NCBI GenBank assembly: GCA_036387135.1
Contig: DASVUH010000049.1
Location: 29,207 to 93,206 of the forward strand
Length of the DNA: 64,000 bases
From: JALZCH01 sp036387135
GTDB lineage: Bacteria; Acidobacteriota; Blastocatellia; Pyrinomonadales; Pyrinomonadaceae
Direction of reading: 5' to 3'
The notes beneath the pieces are model-generated. The model searched no databases. It was not told the origin of the DNA and saw nothing but the letters and a program-made list of their open reading frames with translations. The position numbers and the translations under genes are program-made. Within the stretch, counting starts at the first letter, position 1. The number at the start of each line of letters is the position of its first letter. Shown here piece after piece: positions 25,141-34,016 of the stretch.

Positions 25141-26106
25141 TTAATGCGGTTGACTCCAAGCCGCCGCGCCCGGACCCGGATATTTCTGCGCTTCGGCATT
25201 GTCATCACCGCGTTCCGGTTGGACGCTGAAACTATCGGGTTCAGCTTGATTCACATCCATTTCTTCGCGCGACAATTCAAGCGTTCCGCTTTGCGAATTA
25301 ACTTCCGCGCCCGGAGCCGGATATTCGTCAGCCGAACGCACGGGCTGGACATTCAATCCTGAAACCGCCGCAGCCATACCGTCTTCCGCTTCGGTCGAAA
25401 TAACTCCGCCTTCGGTTCCGACTTGCTGACCTTCTAAAACCGCATCAGCGATGCGCGCGGCGAAAAGGCGAATCGCGCGAAGCGCATCGTCGTTGCCCGG
25501 AATTACGTGGTCAATTCCTTCGGGCGAGCAATTCGTGTCAACGACAGCCCAAACCGGAATGCCCAGGCGATTAGCTTCGGCGACGGCGATTTCTTCTTTT
25601 TTCACGTCAATGATAAAAAGCGCGTCCGGCAGGCGGTTCATCGTTTTGATGCCCGCGAGGTTTTTGTTTAGGCTCTCGTGTTCGCGGTCAAGCTCAAGTC
25701 GTTCTTTTTTGGTAAAGCTCTCGTAGCGTCCGTCTTCGCGCATCGCTTCGATTTCTTTCAACCGTTTGATTGATTTTTGGACGGTTTGAAAATTCGTCAA
25801 AAGTCCGCCGAGCCAGCGATTGTTGATGTAATATTGCCCGGCGCGTTCGGCTTCTTCTTTGATGGCGTCCTGCGCCTGTCGTTTAGTGCCGACAAAAAGA
25901 ATCGTGCGGTTGGGTTTTTCCGTAATAAACTCCTGCATCGCGCCGATGGCGTCGCGGAAGAGCTTTTGGGTTTTTTGCAGGTCAATGATGTAAATTCCAT
26001 TACGCTCGCCGTAAATGTATTCCTTCATTTTCGGATTCCAACGGCGAACCTGGTGACCAAAGTGAACTCCGGCTTCGAGGAGTTCTTTCATCGTAACTGT
26101 AGGCAA
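25141..26106 (-). CDS. rpsB: 30S ribosomal protein S2 with a long C-terminal extension
   Basis: 321 residues from a TTG start at 26106, chosen because AAGGAGA sits 6 nt upstream on the coding strand; the next ATG is five codons in and too far from it. The S2 core is complete to about residue 228 (MKELLEAGVHFGHQ, FVGTKRQAQD, NNRWLGGLLTNFQTV, IDHVIPGNDDALRAI). Residues 229-321 form an acidic, low-hydrophobicity tail that includes two YPxPGA motifs (262-267 and 309-314). S2 is needed for assembly of the 30S body and for S1 binding. The role of the extension is unknown. Confidence 0.97.
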   Translation of the reverse strand: MPTVTMKELLEAGVHFGHQVRRWNPKMKEYIYGERNGIYIIDLQKTQKLFRDAIGAMQEFITEKPNRTILFVGTKRQAQDAIKEEAERAGQYYINNRWLGGLLTNFQTVQKSIKRLKEIEAMREDGRYESFTKKERLELDREHESLNKNLAGIKTMNRLPDALFIIDVKKEEIAVAEANRLGIPVWAVVDTNCSPEGIDHVIPGNDDALRAIRLFAARIADAVLEGQQVGTEGGVISTEAEDGMAAAVSGLNVQPVRSADEYPAPGAEVNSQSGTLELSREEMDVNQAEPDSFSVQPERGDDNAEAQKYPGPGAAAWSQPH

Positions 26107-26196
26107 AATAAATCTCCTTAACTTCTTGGTTTTGTGTACTCGCCGCAATCAACCGGAAAGAAACCAATCAAGATTGCGGCAATGGTTTAAAGTCAT

Positions 26197-26271
26197 TTAC
26201 GAATTTCAAATTACGAATTTGAATTAAAGATAAAATTCCTTCATTCGAAATTCGTAATTTGAAATTCGTAA
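26197..26271 (-). repeat. 24-bp perfect inverted repeat between rpsI and rpsB (ATTACGAATT word)
   Basis: 26197-26220 is perfectly complementary to 26248-26271, with a 27-nt loop. Each arm is itself two copies of ACGAATTT-type words. It begins right after the end of the full-length rpsI frame. It is related to the repeats at 4788-4880 and 7171-7246. Confidence 0.85.
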
Positions 26272-26277
26272 TTCCAA

Positions 26278-26673
26278 TTATCGTTTCGAGAATTGGAAGC
26301 GTTTGCGAGCGCCTTTTTGACCGTATTTCTTACGTTCTTTCTGGCGCGGGTCGCGGGTGACGAGTCAGGCTTTTTTCAAAGTCGGGCGCAAATCGCCGTT
26401 AAATTCCATTAACGCGCGAACGATTCCGTGACGAACCGCTCCGGCTTGCCCGGCGACTCCGCCGCCGTCAACATTTACGAGAATGTCGAATTTGTTAGCC
26501 GAATCGGTCATCCGAAGCGGCTGGCGGATAATCATCTGCAGCGCCTCGTTCGGAAAATATTCTTTAAACGGGCGTTTATTAACAAAGATTTTGCCCGAAC
26601 CCGGACGCAAATAAACCCGCGCCGTCGCGGTTTTACGTCTTCCTGTTCCGTAATATTGAATTTCAACTGCCAT
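26278..26673 (-). CDS. rpsI: 30S ribosomal protein S9 with an in-frame UGA at codon 103
   Basis: Read literally, the frame stops after 102 residues (TGA at 26367-26365). The same frame then continues LVTRDPRQKERKKYGQKGAR and KRFQFSKR to a TAA at 26280-26278, which is exactly the conserved C-terminal tail of S9, whose SKR end reaches the P-site tRNA. The TGA stands where S9 has the conserved Gly of LKKAG; a single G-to-T change of GGA would create it. With that codon read through, the protein is 131 residues, the normal S9 length. UGA ends many other genes here, so a recoded genome is unlikely. A base-call error or a real nonsense mutation are the simplest explanations. Confidence 0.9.
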
Positions 26674-26679
26674 TTTTAA

Positions 26680-26760
26680 TCAGTAATAAGTAATTAGTAA
26701 TAAGTAGTTAGTAATCAGAATTTTTTAACTTATTGCTGATTACTGATTACTTATTACTTG
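26680..26760 (-). repeat. Inverted simple repeat between rplM and rpsI (AGTAATAAGTAATTAG word)
   Basis: 26696-26718 pairs with 26736-26758, apart from a few mismatches that mostly allow G-U pairs. The arm near 26754 overlaps the rplM stop codon. It is built from TAATAAGTA/TAATCAG words and is distinct in sequence from the other elements but the same in design. Confidence 0.75.
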
Positions 26761-27197
26761 GTTGCGATTTCGAGCGGCTGCGGATTTTGCGCATGGTGTT
26801 TATGAGTGGCGTCGGCGTAAACGTGCAGTTTCTTGACCATTGCCTTTCCGAGCTTGGTTTTCGGGAGCATTCCTTTGACCGCCAGCTCGATAACTCTTTC
26901 CGGGTGTTTGGTGAATTGGTCTTTGACCGAAATCGAGCGCAGACCGCCGGGATAAAGGGTGTGATGATGATAAACTTTTTGCTCGGCTTTCGAGCCTTTG
27001 AAAATCGCTTGTCGCGCGTTGACGACGACAACATGGTCGCCCAAATCCAAAAACGGCGTAAATTGCGGGTTGTTTTTACCAGAAATAATACGCGCAATTT
27101 CGGTTGCCAGACGCCCAACGGTTTTGCCCGCCGCATCAACGACGTACCATTTGCGATTTTCAGCCAGCGTTTTACCGCTCGGAATAAATGTACTCAT
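26754..27197 (-). CDS. rplM: 50S ribosomal protein L13
   Basis: 147 residues from ATG 27197, where MSTFIPSGKTLAENRKW begins; the longer open frame upstream would put the start inside the promoter. L13 landmarks are WYVVDAAGKTVGRLATEIARII, GDHVVVVNA, KVYHHHTLYPGGLRS, RVIELAVKGMLPKTKLG and KKLHVYADATHKHHAQNP. It is the first gene of the rplM-rpsI pair, the standard bacterial arrangement, and is needed early in 50S assembly. The C-terminus ends EIATK inside an intergenic repeat. Confidence 0.98.
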   Translation of the reverse strand: MSTFIPSGKTLAENRKWYVVDAAGKTVGRLATEIARIISGKNNPQFTPFLDLGDHVVVVNARQAIFKGSKAEQKVYHHHTLYPGGLRSISVKDQFTKHPERVIELAVKGMLPKTKLGKAMVKKLHVYADATHKHHAQNPQPLEIATK

Positions 27198-27245
27198 AAC
27201 AATCGGTTCCGTAAAAAAAGAAATTCGCATTGAAAGCGAACGGAA

Positions 27246-27275
27246 AGAATACCGAACCGAACGGTTGTTTGTCAA
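27246..27275 (-). promoter_or_regulatory. Sigma-70 type promoter for rplM-rpsI
   Basis: On the minus strand, TTGACA (27275-27270, perfect consensus), an 18-nt spacer and TATTCT (27251-27246). This predicts a leader of roughly 40 nt before the rplM ATG at 27197. Confidence 0.65.
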
Positions 27276-27340
27276 GTCAGAGCATTATGGCTTGCTTGTT
27301 TATTGGTTAAGCGCAATTTTTCCGAAAAGACTGCTTTTAT

Positions 27341-27391
27341 ATAAAAGGGGTAATTGGGAATCTTTATAAGATTCCCAATTACCCCTTTTAT
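27341..27391. terminator. 23-bp perfect hairpin, bidirectional terminator
   Basis: 27341-27363 is perfectly complementary to 27369-27391, with a 5-nt loop. The outer part ATAAAAGGGG / CCCCTTTTAT gives T-rich sequence on either strand. It lies 22 nt past the stop codon of the giant surface-protein gene. Confidence 0.88.
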
Positions 27392-27412
27392 GACCGATTT
27401 GCATCGGCAGAT

Positions 27413-30400
27413 TTATCGTTTTGCGCTCTTCTTCTGGTCGAGCGGCATGAACGAACCGTTTACGGCTGATGAAGAAACTTTGTTTCCAAAATTGTCTTCA
27501 AACGTGCCGCCTTCCTGCGAAGTCGTTTCAAAGGTTAATGCGCTTGCCGAATCGTTTATTGTCCCGACGACTCTAAAACGAAGATAAACGAGCGCCCCGG
27601 AATCCGTAACGGCATTGTTTAGACCCGTTGCCGCAATTCCGAGACGACCGGATGTCGCCGTATCGGAAACGACCGTAAAGCCGTTGCCGATCAAGCTGTC
27701 GGTCGCCTCGATTGCAGTTTGCTCGGGCTGCAAAACATTCGGATCAAATCGAACGGCAAACTTGAAAGAAGAAATCCGATTGTTTGAATCGTTATTGAGC
27801 CAAACCGGAATTAAAACAACGCTGCCATTCGGCGCTGAAGAATTTACGGGCAATAGCAGTTGAACTTGGCTTGCAGTTGATTCTTTCGTTTTACCGCTTC
27901 TGCTTATAAACTCTTGCCGATCCCGAACAAATGCCGGAGCTTCTGCCGGAACGGATGACGAGCTTTCGTTTGTGACGAATGCCGTTTCTTGTTTTCCCGC
28001 TTCATCATTTGAAGCCAAAGGATTGGACGGTGCCCAATCACCGTTGACATCTCCAATCAGATAAGCCGTGTAATTTTGATTCGATTGCGAGCTTGAAAGC
28101 GGATTGTAATTGGTCGAAGGCGGCACAAATTTCCAGGTGCCGACTTGTCCTGTATTCGCCGTCGGTCCCATCGCGACGACATATCTCAAAATCAGCGTTG
28201 CATCAAACGGAGTGATGTTTCCATCGCCGTTTGTATCTGCGGCAATTTGTTGATCCGGAGATAAAGCGTTCGGTCCCGCCCCGTTAGCTGCCACGTGGCG
28301 AAGAATCAGAGTTGCATCAGACGGAGAAATGCCGTTAACATCCGTCGTCTTTGTTGGCGTCACGGTGTAATTTCCGCCTGCCGTTAAACCGTCGAGCTGA
28401 TAAAAGCCCATCGAATCGGTCGTGTCGGATACCGTCGGAGCGCCGGTTACAGATAACAAAACGTCTGGAACTTTCTTCTGCGTTTGGTTTACCTGAATTA
28501 TACCGTAGCTGACCGTTCCCGAAATCGAATAAGTTACATTCAAAGTAAATTGTTGGGTACTTGTTGCTCCGCAGTTATCCGTAAAAGTAACGCTAACCGT
28601 GAAAGAACCGCCGGGATTGGCATTTGAAATTGTCACAACGCCTGTAGCTGAATTAACGGACAGCGTGCCGGTAAATGCACCGGATGCCGTTGCCGACGCG
28701 CCCGAAATTGAGCCGTTGTCGGCGGGCGCGGGGGACGGCGTGACGGTTGTTCCGCCGCCGGAAGGCAAATTCGTAGCTGAATAAGTTCCGATTGTCGGCG
28801 GCGTGTTTGGCGTGACATTAACAGTCAAAGTCGCATTAGACGATGCTCCGACCGAATCGGTAACGGTCAGCGTAAAGGTCGCGTTTGTCGCCGTGCAGGA
28901 TGCAACGACATCTGCCGTTACATTGCCGCTTGCGTCAACCGCGATGTTTGAAACCGTGACGCCGTTGACAGTCGCCGAAGCGCCGCCGTTGACTGTCACA
29001 ACCAAAGTTTCTTCGCTTTGGTCAGCGTCATTGACCGTCGCAATCTGCGAGTTTGCGGAGGGACTGCCTTGCTGCCGCGACAAAGTCGCTCCCGTGATTG
29101 TCGGTATCGCATTGACCGTCAACTGGAACGTTTTGGTACTTGTCGCGCCGCAGTTGTCCGTAGCAGTTACTGTAACCGTGTAAACTCCGGCAGGAGCCGC
29201 GCTATTAACGGTCACCGTGCCGGTCGTTGTGTTACCGACGAAAGTTCCGGTAAAACCGGGTGCCGCCGCCGTTAATGTCGCAACCGTGCCGTTGTCGGTC
29301 GGCGCAGCATCGGGCGTGACTACCCCCCCGCTCGATCCGGCGTTAACCGTTGTGTTCGGGTAATTGCCGAGTGTCGGCGGAGTATTCGGTGTGACGTTGA
29401 CACTAAATGTTGTTTCATTAAATTCCGTCGCACTATCCGTTACCCGCAATGTAAAGCTCGCGTTAGTCGCATTACAAGAAGCAACGACATCAGCCGTCAC
29501 ATTTCCGCTTGCGTCAACCGCGATGTTTGAAACCGTGACGCCGTTGACAGTCGCCGAAGCGCCGCCGTTGACTGTAACGACTAAAGTGTTGAGCGTTTGA
29601 TCCGGGTCTGTAACAGTCGCAATCTGCGAATTCGACGCGGGACTGCCTTGCTGTCTTGACGGGACTTGCACCGCAGTAAAAGTCGGCAGCGTGTTTACTT
29701 TGCGGCAGGCGGAAAACTCAGATGTGCTGCCGTCGTCGTAATTGGCGTCGCCGTTCGGATTGCTTGTTGCCGTCGCCGTAATTTGTTCGCGTGTACCATA
29801 AGGCAGAGCAACGCTGCTCAGATATGTCAGGGTGCCGCCCGCCGGGACGGTGATTTCTTCCGTCGCCGCTAACAACACCTCGCCTTCGCCGAAGCCGGAT
29901 GCATCGCAAGCTGTATTCGCGTAATACTGAATACGATATTTGCCGGGAGCCGAGTTGAGCGTCACGCTCGCTATGCCCGCCGTACCGGTGCCGCGCCGCA
30001 CGTAATTGAGAACCGGGAAGTTTTGCAAGTTGTTCGGTCCGGTGTCGCCGTCGCCCGCGTCGTTTGGCGTAACGCCGTTGTCGCTCAGATCAATTCCAAG
30101 CTCGCCATTTGTGTAAATCACATTTGAATTGAAATGGCTGCCGGTTCCCGATCCGATTTTGGTAATTCCGTCACCGGTATTGGTTGCAATCGTGTTGCTC
30201 GCGGCATCGAGACTGCCAGTGCCCGTGATATGAATTCCGCTGCCGGTGTTGCCGCTAATCGTAACGCCCGTAACGGTTGAAGCAGACGAGCCGCTATGCT
30301 CGATTCCGCCGCCTTTGCCGGTCGTTGCCGTGTTGCCGCTGACATTGCCGTTTGTGATTGACAAAGCGCCGTTCGAACTGAAAATGCCGCCGCCCGTTGC

Positions 30401-33400
30401 ACCTGAATTGAAGTTCAGCGTCGGTGTGGTAATCGCGCCGAGCGTTCCGGTGTTAAAAATGCCGCCGCCGTTGCCGGTAGCTGTGTTGTTGGTAATTGTC
30501 GGAGTCGCCAGAGCGCTCAAAGTTCCGGCATTGGAGATACCGCCGCCCGTTCCGCTCGCGGAATTGTGCGTGATGCTCGCGCCGGAGGGGATATTGACCG
30601 TTCCGGCATTATTGCGAATGCCGCCGCCGTTGACACCTGAATTGGCAAAACCCGAACCGCCGATTGTCAAAGTGCCTGTGAAAGCGGTCGTGCTTGGAGC
30701 ATTATCATTAAAAAGCGCGCCGCCGTCGCCGCCGCCCGCGTTGTCGCTGTTGGCTTGGTTCGAGCGCAGCGTCATGTTGTTTAAATTCGCGCGCGCTTGG
30801 TTGCTGACGTGAATTCCGCCGCCGCTGTTTTCGGCTCGGTTGCTGTTGATGGTGACGGCTGTGGATTGACCGATGTTCAAAATGCTGGTGTTGGTGTCGA
30901 ACTCAAACGAGTTGAAATAAACGCCGCCGCCGTTGTTGTTTCCAGCCGGTGCACCGTCAGCGGAGGCGTTGTTGCCAATTATCGAGCCTCCGTTTATGTT
31001 GACAATCGTTTGATTCGAGTCATTCCCTGCCGCGCTGACAATGGTAAAGAAATGCGCGACGCCGCCGCCGTTAGTCGCCGTATTCGGCTCATTCACGCCG
31101 GTGCCGCCGATGATGCAGTTGGTCAAGTTTGACGTTCCGCGGTCGCGGAAAACAGCTCCGCCGTCGCCGGCGGTAAAGTCGCTATGCTGCGGTTGCCCCG
31201 AGGGTCCTGGAAAGATCGTATTATCGCTGTTCGCGGTATTGTTCCGCATCGTCGAGCCGCTAAAGGTCTGAAAAGCTCCGTTTCCGGCAACGTCGTTGTC
31301 GCCGTAAGCCACGCCGCCGTGACGACGCGCTGTGTTGCCGGTCATTGTGCCGCCCGTCACCGTTACGAAGGCGTCCAAAGTTTTGATCGCACCACCGTCC
31401 TGCTGTGCGATATTGTTCGTGAAATTTGTATTGTTGACGGTTACAGTATTGGGATTGGCGTTAATGCGCATTCCGCCGCCGTCGGCGTTAGCCGTAAACT
31501 GTTCGCCCGGATTAGAGCCCGGGTAAACCGTGCCTCGTCTGGCTTCGTTTGAAGTAAAGCTGGAATTCGTGATACTGACGTTGCTGGCAGTAGTTGCAGC
31601 TCCGAAAAACAAGCCCCCGCCCTCACCCACATGAGCGATGTTATTAGAGAAAGTGGAGCCGCTCGCCGTAAAGCTGCCGGTTACATACGAGATCCCCCCG
31701 CCATGATGGGCGGACTGATTATTGGTGACAGTAGTGTTTGTGAGGGTCAATGAGCCGTGTCCGCCGCCGCTACGAAAACCGTCGCCACGGATGCCGCCGC
31801 CGTGAGGGCGATTGCCGCCGCCAAGTGACGTATTCATAGCTTCCTTCGTATTTCCACCCGTGATTGTTAGATTCGTAAACGTGGCGCTGACTCCGGTACT
31901 GCCGCCAAAAGCGCCGCCGAAGATGCCGTCCTGACCTACATCGAAAACACGGTCGGTGTTAATCGAGCCTCCGCCGTTAATCGGATAGGGCGTGAAAGTT
32001 CCGGCAGTAACGGTGTTGCCGCCCGCCGCGCCGATAATGCTCAAATCGTTTTGGTTAGTATCATACGGCAAATTACAACTGCCGGTGTTGGGATTGGTAA
32101 TAACGCAGGTAATATCCAGATCGCCGTTTGCCTGATCGTTTGTGCCTTGACCGTCGTTGTCGGGCTGTCCGCGCGAAATTACCGGATTAATCCCGGCATT
32201 GATCATAATCGTGTCATCGCCGGGAAGTCTGTTGGCTTCCATAATTGCGGCTCGCAATGTACAGCCGCTCGGACCGTTGCAAACACCGTCGCCTAAGTTG
32301 CTATCAATATTGTCGACGGCAGTTGTTACCGTAAAAGTAGCTTGCGGAGCGCTGAGAAAAGCCGACGGCTCGCCGCTGCCTTCTTTCAGGACGAGCAAGT
32401 CCATGTCGTTATCATGGTTGAGCTTTAACGCCAGAGCCGCAACGGGAGCGCCGTCCGCGTCAAAATCCTGCATAGCGCGCTTGCCCTCGAAACTGAGCTG
32501 CGCGTTTTCCCCGTCAATCTGGCTGTGATTCGATTGGAAAGGCATCACTAGAACTTTGCTGCCGGATTGATCCAAAACAATTAAATCGTCGGCTGCGCCG
32601 CCGCTGATGCGTCCGGTCGCCAAAACCGCCTGCGCCGAAAGCTGTAGATTCGGCGCGGCTGCCGACACAGTTTCGGCTACCGACCAATTCTTCAAATCGC
32701 CTTGCGGTCGAAGACGCGGTTCGCGTAAATCTTCTTTTGTCAATCTTTCTAAAATTCTCTTCGGAACCGGATAACCTTTCTCTTGATATTCTCGCACCTG
32801 CTCGGCGAGATGTTCGTTTACGCTGACCGGGCGCGTGTCGAGCGAGCCGCGCGCAAAAATGCGGATGGTTCCATCCGGCGACAGCACGCCCAGTTCGGTG
32901 CGGTTGTCGCGGTCGGGCATCAAATCGCCGGTGACAATTGATTTCACGCCGGCAGGCTGCGGCAGACGCAGATTTTCAAGAATCGGCTGGTCGTTCGTTT
33001 GTGTCGAATCTTTGGCTGATAAAATAATCACTTCGCTGTCAGTTCCGACTGCGATGTCGGCAAACTCATTTTCATTGAGCTGTCCGACCGCGATTGCTTC
33101 AGCCTGCGCGGGAAGATTATAAAGCAGAGAACCCGCCGCGAAAATGTCGCCCAAGCCCGAATACACTTGCAAAGCGAAACCCTCTGCGCCGCGTGTGCCG
33201 ATGATTATATCCGTTAATCCGTCCGCCCGGTTTACGTCGCCCGAAGCGAGCGCTGTAATCGCGCCAGCCGTTTCGATTCGGAGCATGTTAGGGAAATTTC
33301 CCGTTCCGTCGCCTAACAATACGTACAAAACATTGTCGCCGCGAGCAGCGAAAGCCGCGTCGAGCCGCGCATCGCGGTTAAAATCGCCGGAAAGAATGAA

Positions 33401-33847
33401 ATCAGCCGCCGCCGGAACATTGGTCGAGCGAGTTTTCCGCTCAAACGGCGAAACAAAACGCCCATCCCGGATTGCTTCCCAAGCCTCCTGAGTTTGTGGC
33501 GCGAAAGCGTTGATGTCGCCGCGGTGCAAAACCAGACGGTTGTTGTGCGCGACGAGCAAATCATTAAAGCCGTCCGCATCGAAATCGGCGGCGAGGGCTG
33601 CGCGCGGGCTTCCCGCCGCTTCCGACTGATCTCCGCTCGCCGAAACTTTCAAAGCTCCGTAGCGTTTGAGCGTTTCGGAGCCTTGCGCTTTGGCGCTGGC
33701 GATTTGTACAGAGTTTTCGGGTTCCACTGCGGCGGCGTTTTGCGAATTGACGCCGGAAGCTATCCAAGTAAGTCCGACGAGAACGGTTAAAATGCAAAAA
33801 AGAGCGGTTATCTTGCTGCGAATAGCAAATCGAACGGCTTGTTTCAT
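27413..33847 (-). CDS. Giant secreted surface protein: FG-GAP, CSLREA/beta-helix, Ig-like repeats, dockerin and cohesin-type domains
   Basis: 2144 residues from ATG 33847 (AGGAGAAAAAG upstream; signal segment FCILTVLVGLTWIASGV). Domain order by eye: residues about 60-450, FG-GAP/VCBS-like repeats (ADFDADGFNDLLVAHN, SGDFNRDARLDAAFA). At about 500-555, a CSLREA domain (GCTLRAAIMEANRLPGDDTI). At about 600-1290, a right-handed parallel beta-helix with many GGGI and ITNNTA motifs. At about 1390-1790, two near-identical Ig-like repeat pairs. Then a SpaA/carboxypeptidase-regulatory-like domain (SGTVSYGIIQVNQ), a dockerin-type pair (ISPSDATLILRHV, DTNGDGNITPFDATLILRYV) and a cohesin-type C-terminal domain (FKFAVRFDPNVLQPE). 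No membrane anchor or sorting signal is visible at the C-terminus (QKKSAKR). Confidence 0.9.
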   Translation of the reverse strand: MKQAVRFAIRSKITALFCILTVLVGLTWIASGVNSQNAAAVEPENSVQIASAKAQGSETLKRYGALKVSASGDQSEAAGSPRAALAADFDADGFNDLLVAHNNRLVLHRGDINAFAPQTQEAWEAIRDGRFVSPFERKTRSTNVPAAADFILSGDFNRDARLDAAFAARGDNVLYVLLGDGTGNFPNMLRIETAGAITALASGDVNRADGLTDIIIGTRGAEGFALQVYSGLGDIFAAGSLLYNLPAQAEAIAVGQLNENEFADIAVGTDSEVIILSAKDSTQTNDQPILENLRLPQPAGVKSIVTGDLMPDRDNRTELGVLSPDGTIRIFARGSLDTRPVSVNEHLAEQVREYQEKGYPVPKRILERLTKEDLREPRLRPQGDLKNWSVAETVSAAAPNLQLSAQAVLATGRISGGAADDLIVLDQSGSKVLVMPFQSNHSQIDGENAQLSFEGKRAMQDFDADGAPVAALALKLNHDNDMDLLVLKEGSGEPSAFLSAPQATFTVTTAVDNIDSNLGDGVCNGPSGCTLRAAIMEANRLPGDDTIMINAGINPVISRGQPDNDGQGTNDQANGDLDITCVITNPNTGSCNLPYDTNQNDLSIIGAAGGNTVTAGTFTPYPINGGGSINTDRVFDVGQDGIFGGAFGGSTGVSATFTNLTITGGNTKEAMNTSLGGGNRPHGGGIRGDGFRSGGGHGSLTLTNTTVTNNQSAHHGGGISYVTGSFTASGSTFSNNIAHVGEGGGLFFGAATTASNVSITNSSFTSNEARRGTVYPGSNPGEQFTANADGGGMRINANPNTVTVNNTNFTNNIAQQDGGAIKTLDAFVTVTGGTMTGNTARRHGGVAYGDNDVAGNGAFQTFSGSTMRNNTANSDNTIFPGPSGQPQHSDFTAGDGGAVFRDRGTSNLTNCIIGGTGVNEPNTATNGGGVAHFFTIVSAAGNDSNQTIVNINGGSIIGNNASADGAPAGNNNGGGVYFNSFEFDTNTSILNIGQSTAVTINSNRAENSGGGIHVSNQARANLNNMTLRSNQANSDNAGGGDGGALFNDNAPSTTAFTGTLTIGGSGFANSGVNGGGIRNNAGTVNIPSGASITHNSASGTGGGISNAGTLSALATPTITNNTATGNGGGIFNTGTLGAITTPTLNFNSGATGGGIFSSNGALSITNGNVSGNTATTGKGGGIEHSGSSASTVTGVTISGNTGSGIHITGTGSLDAASNTIATNTGDGITKIGSGTGSHFNSNVIYTNGELGIDLSDNGVTPNDAGDGDTGPNNLQNFPVLNYVRRGTGTAGIASVTLNSAPGKYRIQYYANTACDASGFGEGEVLLAATEEITVPAGGTLTYLSSVALPYGTREQITATATSNPNGDANYDDGSTSEFSACRKVNTLPTFTAVQVPSRQQGSPASNSQIATVTDPDQTLNTLVVTVNGGASATVNGVTVSNIAVDASGNVTADVVASCNATNASFTLRVTDSATEFNETTFSVNVTPNTPPTLGNYPNTTVNAGSSGGVVTPDAAPTDNGTVATLTAAAPGFTGTFVGNTTTGTVTVNSAAPAGVYTVTVTATDNCGATSTKTFQLTVNAIPTITGATLSRQQGSPSANSQIATVNDADQSEETLVVTVNGGASATVNGVTVSNIAVDASGNVTADVVASCTATNATFTLTVTDSVGASSNATLTVNVTPNTPPTIGTYSATNLPSGGGTTVTPSPAPADNGSISGASATASGAFTGTLSVNSATGVVTISNANPGGSFTVSVTFTDNCGATSTQQFTLNVTYSISGTVSYGIIQVNQTQKKVPDVLLSVTGAPTVSDTTDSMGFYQLDGLTAGGNYTVTPTKTTDVNGISPSDATLILRHVAANGAGPNALSPDQQIAADTNGDGNITPFDATLILRYVVAMGPTANTGQVGTWKFVPPSTNYNPLSSSQSNQNYTAYLIGDVNGDWAPSNPLASNDEAGKQETAFVTNESSSSVPAEAPAFVRDRQEFISRSGKTKESTASQVQLLLPVNSSAPNGSVVLIPVWLNNDSNNRISSFKFAVRFDPNVLQPEQTAIEATDSLIGNGFTVVSDTATSGRLGIAATGLNNAVTDSGALVYLRFRVVGTINDSASALTFETTSQEGGTFEDNFGNKVSSSAVNGSFMPLDQKKSAKR
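28926..29575 (-). repeat. Intragenic tandem duplication (period 579 bp) in the surface-protein gene
   Basis: The 71 bases at 28926-28996 are identical to 29505-29575. The offset is 579 bp, or 193 codons, matching the repeated Ig-like pair in the protein (GGASATVNGVTVSNIAVDAS in both). Flanking parts of the two units have diverged, so the identical block may reflect recent local gene conversion. Confidence 0.85.
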
Positions 33848-33971
33848 TCTTTTTCTCCTAAAAGCTCGCGACGGCGTGAATAACTTAGCGAATGTGTGAG
33901 TTAACGAACGTCGAAACGGCAAGCGATAAACAGTTGGTGGTTTGCGGTTGACAATCGGTAAACCGCCGGGA

Positions 33972-34002
33972 CGGCTCGCTCTTTGAATTAAAGAGCGAGC
34001 CG
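33972..34002 (-). terminator. 13-bp hairpin downstream of the tail-collar genes
   Basis: CGGCTCGCTCTTT (33972-33984) pairs perfectly with 33990-34002 around a 5-nt loop, 15 nt after the stop of the gene ending at 34017. There is no T-run on the minus side, so its strength as a terminator is uncertain. Confidence 0.6.
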
Positions 34003-34016
34003 GTGGCTAAGATTTT

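Noticed and set aside
26278..26673. UGA reassigned to Gly across the genome, as in Gracilibacteria and SR1.
   Set aside because: UGA ends many other genes in the window at natural protein ends, so reassignment does not fit.
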